64,000 nucleotides of DNA, taken from assembly GCA_037976565.1 (NCBI GenBank), contig CP137671.1, forward strand, positions 12,457,669 to 12,521,668, given 5' to 3'. Source of the DNA: Mesocentrotus franciscanus (lineage: Eukaryota; Echinodermata; Echinoidea; Camarodonta; Strongylocentrotidae). Of this stretch, positions 49,507 to 60,436 are shown piece after piece; positions within the stretch are counted from its first letter, which is position 1; the number at the start of each line of letters is the position of its first letter. The notes under the pieces were generated by a model. That model was not told the DNA's origin. It saw only the letters and a program-made list of their open reading frames with translations, and did no database searches. Made by a program: the position numbers and the translations under genes.

Positions 49507-50097
49507 GTGACCCTCCCTGCTATGTCAAAAACGCAGAAGGAATGTGACCTAAGTATGCGTGACTCATTAGTCGCCATGGAGATCCACGATCGTAAACAAA
49601 ATCTTTTGCTTTATGGAGTTCCTCAGAGCACACGCGAAAACATCATGGACATCTTGCGAAAGGGAATCGTCGAACTCGGCATACCTGAAGAACAAGTCCA
49701 GAAAATGCAATTCATCAATGCTCATCGTTTACCGCGGAAACCGACGTTAACATCATCTTCCAACGCTCGTCCGTCCAATCCAGACCCGATCATTGTTCGA
49801 TTTGTGTCAATATTCGACCGTGATGCTGTCCTCAATGCGTTCCATCAATCGCTCAAACGACCAGGACCAAAGTCAGCCATTACAGTTCGCATAGATCTAC
49901 CTCCAGCACTCAAACAAGTACGCTACAAGCTCGAAAAGGCAGCCTACGAGTTGAGGAAGCAAAGGAAATGTCAACAAGAGTACGTCTTATCGGCACCAAG
50001 CTTATTCTGGAGTACAGACCAAGAGCACAGCGTCAAGCGTCTTGGCTGTTATTCCAGGAGTGAAGGTGAACTCTGCCATAATCAATCCTGTATATAA
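49507..50097 (+). pseudogene. LINE ORF1-type protein
   Basis: The frame of 196 codons contains DRKQNLLLYGVPQSTRENI, a helix with GIVELGIPEEQV, NAHRLPRKP and a PIIVRFVSIFDRDAVLNAF strand-helix. This arrangement matches the RRM-like and C-terminal domain of ORF1 proteins, the RNA-binding chaperone that packages the element RNA. The true start may be truncated, because the frame is open almost to the insertion boundary. Its C-terminal end runs out of similarity after LRKQRKCQ, which suggests a frame break near 49980. Confidence 0.75.
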
Positions 50098-50156
50098 TAT
50101 ATATGCTGCTACCGATCTTCTCAACCTCTTCAACTCGTATTTTTTGCTATTTACAT

Positions 50157-50504
50157 GTTCATTTACCCTCTTAGCCACGTGCTTTGTGTTTGTAAACACT
50201 GATCTTTTCCCACGGTTAATTATGCAAATTTCATTAATATGGAGCTCCTTTATCTCTGACTCAATGGATCTTATACAGCGACAAAGTTTGTCAAACCCAT
50301 CAGGAATGTTGGTAACTATGCGTCTCCGCGCTCCGTGTTCATTCACTCTTTTAGCCATGTGCTTTGTGTTTGTAAACACCGATCTTTTTCCCACGGTTAA
50401 TTATGCAAATCTCACTTATGGAGTTCCTTTATCTCTGACTCATGGATCGTATACTGCGACAGAGTTTGTCAACCCTATCAGGAATGTTGGTAACTATGCG
50501 TCTC
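50157..50504 (+). repeat. Direct tandem duplication between LINE ORF1 and ORF2
   Basis: Two units of about 170 bases at 180-base spacing (50157-50326 and 50337-50504). Both contain GTGCTTTGTGTTTGTAAACA, CCCACGGTTAATTATGCAAA and AGGAATGTTGGTAACTATGC. Similarity is high but not perfect. The second unit is the better match to an open frame. Confidence 0.9.
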
Positions 50505-50892
50505 ACACACCATTTGATATCGGCTTTAATGGATCCGTCTCCTGTTTTTAAATTCTAGTGACATATCCATAAAGTATCTTACGATTTAAGTATTTTTCAG
50601 TGTGTGTGGTTTTGGAGGGATAGCTAATGTGATCTCATATTTTTCAGGCCTTAATATTTTATCGCTCTCTTAGACCTCGAATACTTACGTGTTTGTTTGG
50701 ACATCTTTTTATTAGTCTTCGTATTACCTAGTTGTTTCTTTTTTGTACACTTTTTGCAGCATTTTTTTTTTTTTTGTGTATTTTTTTGTGTGTGTGTGTG
50801 TGTTTTTAAGAGGGGTGTAAATTTATCGCTCTCGTAGACTTCGAATTTATTAGTATTGGTTTGGGCAACTTATTGCTGGCCTTCGTATTTTC

Positions 50893-53800
50893 TTGTTTCT
50901 TTTTTTGTACACTTTTTGCAGCACTTTTGTCTTTTCTCTTTTCATGAGGGGTAATAAATTTCTCTGTCAGAACTGTTCCAAATTACAATCACTCGAAGAC
51001 GATGCATTTTGTATTCCTTGCAACTCAGAAATATTTCCTTTCAATCATCACCTAGACAACGATGTGTTTTTTTTATCTATTTTTACTTTCTTTCACTTAG
51101 ATAAATGTATCGACGAGGAAAAATACCACTCTCTGTCCGCAAATCCTCTTAGACTAAATGAACTTAATAATGAGCTGAATTCTATAAAAACATTGCAACT
51201 TAATAACAATGTAACCAATGATACCTGCAAATATATGTTTTCTGATGATTTTGTACAAAAATATAAGTCTACTCCAGATAACTTTTCTATATTACATGTT
51301 AATTCAAGGAGTCTTGTCCGTAATTATGACCATCTGCAACTTCTTCTTAGTTCATTAGATTACAAATTCACAGTTATTGGAATTTCTGAAACATGGTTTC
51401 GAAACAACATTTCAGTTAATATGTTTAATATTGACGGATATTCACTTGTTCATATTGATAGACTCATCAAACATGGGGGAGGAGTAGCTTTATATATAAG
51501 AGATGATATTGATTACAACCTGTGTTCTAATTTATCAGTAAGTCGTAATCATTGTGATACTGTTTTTATTGAAATACATCAAGGGAAAAAGAAACCTATA
51601 ATAGTTGGCTGTGTTTACAGAGTACCTAATACTGATGTTAACGAATTCAACGAAACGCTCACGAGTCTGTTGGTCGACATGAACCCCTTAAACAAAGATG
51701 CATACATATTAGGTGATTTCAATATTAACTTACTCAATCAAGATATTGATCACAAAACTAATGAATTTCTAGATATAATGTTTACATATGGGCTATTCCC
51801 AACTATAAGTAAACCAACTCGTGTAACAAGACATTGTGCTACCGTGATTGATAACATATTTACCAACTGTATTCATATGCATCAAAACTGTGGTATTATT
51901 TACTCTGATCTTTCGGATCATTTTCCAATATTCTGTATGAGTGCCAGTATATCTGTTCCTATTCATTCATTCGGTGGTAAATCACGAGTAATCACCAAAG
52001 AAAAGATTTTGTTATTTAAGAATAAACTACGGTTGATTGACTGGTCTGTAATTTATGGTAAAACAGATGTTACTGTGTCATATGACCTATTTATTCATAA
52101 GCTTAGTTCCTTATATTTTGAATGTTTTCCTCTTGCAAAGGTTAAACTGAAAAAACACGATAAACCTTGGATCACCCATGGTATTTTAAAATCTGTTAAG
52201 AGAAAGCAAAAGTTATATTGTCGTTTTATGAAGAAGGGTGACACTCTACACGAAAAAATACGTTGAATATAAAAACATATTCACATGTATCATTCGCCGA
52301 AGCAAAAGATTTATTACGATAACCTATTTAAAAATTGAGAGGTGATATGAAAAAACCTGGTCTCAAATAAACAACTTATTAGGTAAAAGAAAAAGACATT
52401 ACCGTCTCACATGTATTACAATCAGGACAAGATCTCGAGTAAAGCATCTATTGTTGAAGCATTTAATAGATATTTTGTTAATATTGGTAAGCTAACACAA
52501 GAAAAGATACCAACTTCTTCCTCGCATTTTCTGGATTATTTATCAAACCGTGTTCCAACTTCACTGTTCTTTAATCCGACTTCCAATACTGAAATAATCA
52601 ATGTTCTCTCATCCATGAAAACATCTGCTGCACCAGGTTCGGACTCTGTTGCTGCACGTGTCATTAAGGAATGCATTCATACAATTGTTGATCCACTTTG
52701 TTACATCTTCAATGAATCAATCTCACAAGGTATTGTCCCTGATAAACTCAAGACCGCTAAGGTAATCCCCATTTATAAAAAAGGTGACAAATATGACATT
52801 ATTAACTACAGACCAATTGCACTATTACCTTTTTTTTCAAAAATGTTAGAAAGGATAATTTACGACAGGCTGTATAAATTTTTGTACTTAACAATATTTT
52901 AATACCCCAACAATTTGGATTTCGAAAGAATTTTTCTACCGATCTTGGCGTACTGAACTTGGTTAATACTATATCAAATGAAATAGATGCTGGCAATTAT
53001 TGCCTTAGTGTATTTATGGACCTGTCAAAAGCATTTGACACCATTGATCACCACATCTTGTTAAAAAATTAGAATTTTATGGAATTAGAGGGTTCCACTT
53101 CAGTGGTTCGTCAGTTATTTGTTACATAGAAACCAATATGTGGTGATCGATGGTGTCAAATCTCAACAAAGGGATGTATCCTGCGGAATTCCTCAGGGAT
53201 CTGTGTTAGGGCCCCTCCTTTTTCTCGTCTACATAAATGATATAGTTAAATGTTCTTCAATTCTGAACTTCTCTTTGTTTGCTGATGATACCACCGTTTC
53301 ATTATCACATAAACAAATTGACAATCTTATATCGTCAGCAAACAATGAACTAGACAAATTAAATAAATGGTATGCTTGCAATAAATTGTTTTTAAATTTT
53401 GACAAGACTAGGTATATTATTTTTCGTTCAAGAGGAAGGAGGGTTCCGTCTAATCTGTCGAATCTCATTATTGGCGGAAATGTCATTGCAAAGGTTGTTA
53501 ATATGCAGTTTTTAGGTGTTATTTTGAACGAATATCTTTCTTGGAAGCCCCATCTTACTTCAATTTGTTCTAAAATATCACGATCCATTGGTGTTCTCTC
53601 TAAATTAAGACTTTTTGTGCCCCAGTCCATTTTGACCACTCTCTACAATAGCATTATACTCCCTCATTTAAATTACTGTAATACTGTCTGGGGTCACACC
53701 TTTAAAACTCATTTAGACAAATTATGCATTTTACAAAAAAAAGCAATACGAATTATCTTTAACGCTCCCTTCAATAGTCATACATATCCTTTGTTCTCAC

Positions 53801-54102
53801 AGTCTAATATATTACCATTAAAGGACCTGATAACCTTGAATTCCCTTGTGTTTATGTATAAATTTCATGCCAAAATCTTGCCTTCTCTCTTTAGCGATAT
53901 CTTTGTTTTGAATTCCTCAATTCATTCTTTCCATACTCGCCAAAGTAATTTAATACACTTACCTCGGGTTCGCTCTTCCGTTGCCTCAAATTCATTTAAA
54001 ACTCACTTTCCTAAGTTATGGAATAAACTCCCCAACGATATTAAAAACAGTTCAACTCTTTCCAAATTCAAAAAGCTAAGCAGGGAAATCTTAAAATCTT
54101 AA
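50893..54102 (+). pseudogene. LINE ORF2 (endonuclease plus reverse transcriptase), frameshifted
   Basis: Domains in order: a C-rich N-terminus (CQNC...CIPC), an APE-type endonuclease with HVNSRSL, GISETWF, GDFNINLL and SDHFPIF (to 52266), RT with APGSDSV, KKGDKYDIINYRPIALL, GFRKNFSTDLG, MDLSKAFDTIDHHIL, CGIPQGSVLGPLLFLVYIND and the catalytic FADDT, then KFLGVIL-type and C-terminal motifs to a stop at 54102. The main blocks share one frame, but the stretches around 52264-52410, 52890 and 53068-53118 contain compensating single-base shifts. The enzyme would nick DNA and copy the element RNA in place (target-primed reverse transcription). As given it is inactive. Confidence 0.88.
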
Positions 54103-54919
54103 CTTCTTTATAATATGTTCTTAATATTCTTGTTCGCTCTTCTTTTCTCTTTGCCCTCATATATACTTATGTAGATATAGATTTTGCTGCTGCTGCAAGA
54201 AGTGTACTTCTCTTTTTTGCCCTTGTTTATATTGTTTATATTAATGTTCAGATTTTCTTTGTATAAGTATTGCTGATCTATTTATGTATTTTAATTTGGT
54301 GGCCCCTTTTTATAAGCTCTGCTTTCTCCGGGGTCACCAAACCATCATTGTGTTCTGCTAAAATTTCGATGTAACTTATTCTGATTGTATATATATTTTG
54401 ATGGTTGAACCAATAAATGAATTGAATTGAATTGAATTATGCGTTTAATACGCAATGTACTATTATTAGTAGTATCGTAAAGAACACAGAATGGACGAAT
54501 AAATAAATAAATAAACAAACAAAAATGAAAATAATAATTATGAACGAGCCTAACGCTAAGCTTAATAGAATTGTAGGAAATAATAAAGGGAAATGAGGAA
54601 ACATTGTTAAATATTAGGATACGACCCCTTTCCATCCTTCAGACGGTGGCCTTGTTCCTTCGTGTTCCATCTACCTACGTATGACGTCACCGTCAGTAGC
54701 GGTTCTAGAGAGGTCCCCGATATTTTTCCTTATGCATAAAATTATGCGAGGCACATGTCGTAAATGAATGCTAAAACCCCTAAGCCCTACCCCATCCCTC
54801 CTCCAAATTGGTCTTCTAATGTCTTTTGGCAAGGCATTATCTATATTTGCCACTCCATACCCAGGAGAGAAATGGGGACCTGGTAGGATGACGAAAGCCT
54901 TTGTGTTGGTAATTGCCAT

Positions 54920-55040
54920 ATGCCCTCACAGTGACCATTATGGTAGGAATACTACGCAGGGAGTGGGGAAGGTGCACATTGTGCGTGAATGAATCCGATA
55001 ACCGGGGTAATAATATCTGTAAAGCGCTTAGAGACGGTAC
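54920..55040 (+). mobile_element. SINE tail fragment (unit 3)
   Basis: Counterpart of 24368-24490 and 35677-35795, ending GTAAAGCGCTTAGAGACGG. Confidence 0.75.
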
Positions 55041-55149
55041 TTCGTATCAAAAATAATTAGGACAGATTATTGTCATATTGTCATATATTATCCTGTCCTC
55101 CATTGTACTATAGCCCCCTCAATGGTTAAACCCAAGCTATACGTCTCTG

Positions 55150-57160
55150 AAATTGAAATTTCTCTTCTATTTCCTTCTCCTGATCGGTACACTGCGGTTA
55201 AGTTGGTAATGAGTACAGGCGAATACCCGGAAAGCGTTGTGAGCCTCACGAACGAAATGATAGAAACCAGTGGCAGCGATACCCTCATTTGCAGGGATAT
55301 TTTTTTCGCATCAAAGTACATGTACAAAGGGAACTGGGTGTTGGAAAGAAAATAGAGTAAATGGGGAAAAAATTGAAGAAAAGTAATGAACTGGAAGGTA
55401 ATTTAGTTTAAATGACGAGGAAAATAGATTACAAGTTTGCGTTTTGAGTATATTTCATACTCAGCTATGAGGCCTCACGGGTATGACGATAGCAATCATC
55501 TATTAGTAATAGAAAACATATACCTATCTGTGCCATGAGAAAATTGACCCCTTAAATAGATTATTCCACTTTACCACCCTTGCAGATCTACCCATCTGTA
55601 ACTGATGATATATGCATCTCAAAAAGTTTCGATTAATATAAAATGACTGCATGCACTTTCGAAAACGACATTTTGTCGCAATCATGGTAACTTAAAACAA
55701 ATGCACTTACACACATTCTTTTTACCATACAGTAATACAGCAAATAATACCTTTACTTTATTTCCAGCCCCTGCTGTAAGCAACGACAATAAGTTATGAT
55801 AGTTTAGCAAAGTGAATAATAAACAAGAATCAACACAGCAGGAAATAAATGCCACAAAATATTAACCTTTAGGGTTAAACTTCCAATAGCATCAAAATCG
55901 AATTCTCACCTCAAGGCCTGCAGTCTTGCTGTATCTCTTATACCACCCTGATCCCCTTCTCTAGCTCTGACTCTCTGGAACCTGGTCCTGCAATCTCCGG
56001 TGCAATCTACTCCGCTTTACTATGTTAACAGCCGTCTAAAACCTCTGGCTCTTGGCTCTCAGGGCCGAACGTGCTCCCAACATTATGTGCCATATGACTT
56101 TCATAGTTCATGCATACATTTTCTAGTCTGTGTTCATATTCTAAACATAAGATTGACATATTTAAAGATATTCATTTTATGCAGTCAGAACGGCTGGAAT
56201 TAAACCAACTTTCACAATCCAGAACGACAAAATATTTATATTTTTCCTTTGTTTTTTTAAAGACGGAATTCACTAAATATCACTTCATTATTATTTTCAC
56301 GTAGTTTAAAAGAAATACCTCAGCTTCGTTTTCTTGACATTTTTAATGTTCTCATACAAGAACACATTGACTCTACAAGTGATACGATATAAAAACATTA
56401 ACATAAAATTCCTTACCGATGGTTGTATTATTTAAGAACTAAGAATATCAGCCATTTCTGCCAAGCAGAGCCAAAACCGTTTGCCTCTTGGCTTCAAAAG
56501 GAAGTCAGCAATTATCCTCACCTACATCAATAAGTTCAACACATCAAAAAGCTTTATGTTTTAATATTTTAGTCAGTAAATTACACGATTTTTCATGCAT
56601 TGCGATGAATAGCTTCAGGACTCCAGGGACCCCACCAGGTGCGCCGAAAATGATGTAATGTTGGATGAATTAACAAGCACTTCAAGTATAACACAATTAA
56701 ACATGTATTAGAAAGAAACTATATAAATCAAATATAGTTTGATGCTCTTAAATTACATATGTTAAATTTGGGCACTTAAAATCCAATTTGGCTACCTGAG
56801 ACATATTTGGCTATCAAAGCCTCATACCCACAATGTATCATTACATTTTGATAACGAAAAAGAGATTTACTGTGATGATATTCAATTAAAGTTTATTTCC
56901 ATATTTGATTAAAAACAAAGAAATAAAATCAACATGATATACATATATATATGTAAAACAAAGATTCAAAAGAAAAATATACTACTCATAATGTGGTGGG
57001 ATTAAAAAAGAAAAACAGGCCTATCAAGGTAATTCCCAGACTAAATAAAATTATACATCAACTGTTTATTCGTCATGCTTAATTATAATGGAGAAAATAA
57101 AGGACAATTACAAAATAACTCTAAAAAAATATGATTAAAAAATACAGCAAATAAATGCAC
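55150..57160. other. Unit 3 non-coding segment
   Basis: Up to about 56790 it matches 35900-37474 in unit 2. The remaining 370 bases are seen only here. No gene is recognised. Confidence 0.6.
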
Positions 57161-57391
57161 TACAATACAATACAATACAGAAAAAAAGGCAAGTTAAGGT
57201 AATTTTATTTCAGTTTACATACAATGGCACTTTATCAGCATTTACTAAATATGTTTTAAACTTTATTATAAATGTTGACATTGTTGGGCAGAATTTGAGT
57301 TTATTTGGAAATTGGTTCCACAATCGTGGTCCAGCATAGACAATGGTCGTTCTGGAACATTCATATGTAAACTTGGATAAATAAAAAAGAC
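57161..57391 (-). mobile_element. 3' end fragment of a non-LTR retrotransposon
   Basis: On the minus strand it encodes a C-terminal RT tail (YECSRTTIVYAGPRLWNQFP, then STFIIKFKTYL) and ends in a TATTG repeat (57161-57180). Only the last 230 bases of an element survive. Confidence 0.75.
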
Positions 57392-57669
57392 CAGGGGAGT
57401 GTTTCACAAAGGCTTAGATCGACTTTAAGTTGGACTTCACTATGGCAGACCATTCATGCTACTGGTTGCTCTCACCATTGGTCTGTCAATTATGATCTTT
57501 AGATAATATTTCTTCCTTCAATAATGAACTATCAAAAGTTGTAAATTCTGTAGATATGTGACCACGATTTGTAAGTCCCTTGATAAACCAATGTCAGGAA
57601 TGGTTAGAGGAACTAGTGGCATGAACGGCATACCATAGTTAAGTCCAACTTAAAGTCGATCTTAGTCTT
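57392..57669. mobile_element. Palindromic MITE, right end cut by a LINE
   Basis: Second member of the 3437-3726 family: starts CCAGGGGAGTGTTTCACAAA and carries both AAGATCGACTTTAAGTTGGA-type arms. The right terminal repeat stops at TCTTAGTCTT, where the GATT-repeat tail of a minus-strand LINE begins, so the LINE inserted into the MITE. Confidence 0.8.
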
Positions 57670-58790
57670 GATTGATTGATTGATACGAATTTATTCTATT
57701 TCATATCAATTGTTTGCACAATAAAGAACATAGTTGACAAAGTAAGTTCAAAATTATGAAATGAAACAGAAACCTACTGGAAAGCATAGCTTGTTTTTGT
57801 AGGTTCCCAAGAATAAATACAATATGAACATTACTTTCACAAATCATTTTAAAGTGTCTTAATAATCACAGTGAAACAGATCTAATATAATAACATGTTT
57901 TCATAAACCATTTTAAAGTGTCTAAATAATCGAAATATACGAAAGAACAGAATGACAAGACGGGACAGAAAGGACAGGAAATGACATAATAAGATAAGAC
58001 AGGACATGAAAAAAATATTCATAACGGGACAAGTCTCTGTGAATCACCCCCAGATTGTCGGGTTTCATAATTTGTAACATCTCTATTATTTATAAAGCAG
58101 TCATTTAGAAACTTAAAGAAAGTTAGAAAGTTAAAAATATTACGTATTGCACGTTTCTGAAGAATTAAAATCCTATCTAAATGAATTTTTCCGCAATTTC
58201 CCCCAAACTATATTACAATGGCTAAGATATGGCAAGATCATGGTATTATACAGGTTAAAAAGAATTATACGTTTTTTAATGAACTATATGTATGCCGTAA
58301 AGGCATCGAATGCACTATTTATACAATCATAGTTTTTAGATCCTATCCCAATCTGTCACTAGAAGCCTTTCACAGAACCTTTAAATATTTTAAGTCATTT
58401 ATTATACGCCTGTATATTGCACTATATAGAATCGTGATGAAAATGAATTTTTAGTTGACAAAAGATAGATAAATGGTCACTCACATCAGTGAGGTGTATC
58501 CCAGCATCAACGATCTTTTCAGGTCTGTTTGTGAAGACATTGTCTATAAGGTTGACAGATTGTGTAGTTATTCTAGTGGGTTTTACAATCATAGGTGCAT
58601 AAGAATATGACTTTAAAAGATCAACAAATCTGTCAACATTATTGCACATTGTAACCTTTAATAAATCTATATTTAAATCTCCAACTAAAAGGCATTCTTT
58701 CCCCACTTTTGTTACCTGATGTAATGACAATTCCAAGGCATTTAAAAAATAAGGAATTGATCAAGCGGGTAGTTTATATAAAATTGCAAG
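57670..58790 (-). mobile_element. Non-LTR retrotransposon remnant (orthologue of 37475-39515)
   Basis: It begins with an ATCA-repeat tail at 57670 preceded (minus strand) by AATAAA. The 3' UTR is present, but the RT core is deleted between about 58260 and 58290. The endonuclease block at 58736-58422 contains LLVGDLNIDLLK and LTDVSDHLSIFCQL. Together with unit 2 this shows the ancestral element, of which each unit has lost a different part. Confidence 0.8.
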
Positions 58791-59673
58791 AAAATTGCAG
58801 AAAATAGTTAAAAGCAGTCCTCTTGACTATCTCGAGTTGCTGGTCTTTCTGGGTCCTTTTGGAACAACTTCAGGGTCCCTGTAATGTTCTGTGGGTCTTA
58901 ACTACCATATATACACCAAACGAACATTTTTAACCAAAATGTTTGTTCTGAAATCCATTAAAACACATGTTGGCCCCTTAAGACATAAAATTGGGGCACT
59001 TTGGGCACCGAATTTCAAACATCAGTCGGTGGCATCGTTTTTAGCATTAAATTGTACTTCGGAATCCGCAATAAAATTTAGGTGAACACCATTTTCTTGT
59101 TGGAACCCTCTATCCATGTTATTTTTTCACTTCAGCATGAACTCAGCACCAACTTACATAATAGTTCATTCTTTAATCAAATTGATTAAATTACGAAAAT
59201 GGCCTATTCAATACTTTCTCTGTCGATTGAGAGAGAGAGACACACACACACAAATAGATGTTTCTGTGCATTTTTAAAGTTAAACACATAAATCATTGGT
59301 TCTCATTTCCTTTTAAGAAATAAGTGGTAATCAAAATGTAAATCGAATCGTTTGTTTAAATTATATTAATTCTTCAATAAAATTGATTAGATTACGAAAA
59401 TGGCTCATTAAATACTTCCTCTCTCGATTGAGAGACACACACAAAAAAAATAATATATTTCTCTGTGCATTTTTAAAGTTACACACATACATCAAGGGTT
59501 CTCATTTCCTTTTAAGAAATGATTGGTAATAAAAATGTAACTCGAATCGTTTATCTGAATGAGATTGATTAACAATTCAAGTTTCTAAAGTGGATTCACA
59601 AGTAAAACATAAAGCAATTAACAGATTTTGTTAATGCGTACATGCAGTATTAGTTGCAGATTCAAGCATCCTG

Positions 59674-59692
59674 TATATATAGTCATTTGCAT
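59674..59692 (+). promoter_or_regulatory. Candidate TLR3 core promoter: TATATA plus octamer
   Basis: TATATAT (59674-59680) and ATTTGCAT (59685-59692), about 750 bases before the TLR3 ATG. Same arrangement as in units 1 and 2. Confidence 0.4.
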
Positions 59693-60379
59693 CACAACAG
59701 CTAGGAAAATTATGAGTCATTATTTATTTTCTTAAACACTTTAGAAAGCAGATATGAGCTTGGTCCTCTCTATGTACAACATTATATTGCAAGTGATGCA
59801 AAGGCACCAGGGGGCTAGCGCAGCCTGACAATATCTTGAGTGACAGGAAGCTCCTCGTCGCTGTGCAGAGGGCATCTTTCAATTTGTTGATTGCGTTATT
59901 ATTGAATCGGCAAAAGTTGAGAATACTTCATTTCTGTTAAATTTTGTATTCACTCCCTTTCTCAGACTTCATAATTATATAGTTGATAAGACAAAACAAG
60001 GAAGGGAGATATCTACACATCTATTGCTCATGGTGACTCTTCACTGTATTATGAGGACTTTTTTATGACTGCTATTGCAGTGCGGACAAGGAATCACCTC
60101 AGTTCATCGGACTTGTAATCATCATTCTTGAACTCTTTGCACATCCTCGACTAAAACAACTTTTTAAAATTGTTCTGGTCGACATCATACCCCAACTCGT
60201 TACAAAATATCGTCATGTACACGTGTGTACGCCTCCTGCAGGATTAGCTATAAGTACTCTATACATGATTATGAGGAAGATTTCGTGAACTCTTGATAAA
60301 TCCTCAATAGTTCTCTTGAAATAATATAATAGGCCGTACATATTAAAGTCAATTCTGAACAGAAGGATTTAACCTTTGC

Positions 60380-60427
60380 ATGAGGCAGTTCGTTACTGGA
60401 AACTTCGTCTTCAATCGTGGCATCTAG
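60380..60427 (+). other. Upstream ORF in the TLR3 leader
   Basis: Identical 15-codon uORF ending 9 bases before the ATG at 60437. Confidence 0.45.
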
Positions 60428-60436
60428 GAAATCATC

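Larger units (their letters stand above)
49491..54438 (+). mobile_element. Near full-length non-LTR retrotransposon (CR1/L2-like)
   Basis: About 4.95 kb inserted in unit 3 at GAGACCTAATT, a place uninterrupted in units 1 and 2. It has an ORF1, an ORF2 with endonuclease and RT, an AATAAA (54412) and a GAATT-repeat tail (54418-54438), a microsatellite-like tail typical of this group. A possible short AATT flank is seen on both sides. Few lesions are present, so the insertion is recent. Confidence 0.9.

Noticed and set aside
60376..60436. Extended N-terminus of TLR3 (and of TLR2 from 42174)
   Set aside because: The extended frame begins at TTG, not ATG. It exists only because of the single-base deletions, and TLR1 shows the true start at the ATG after the uORF.
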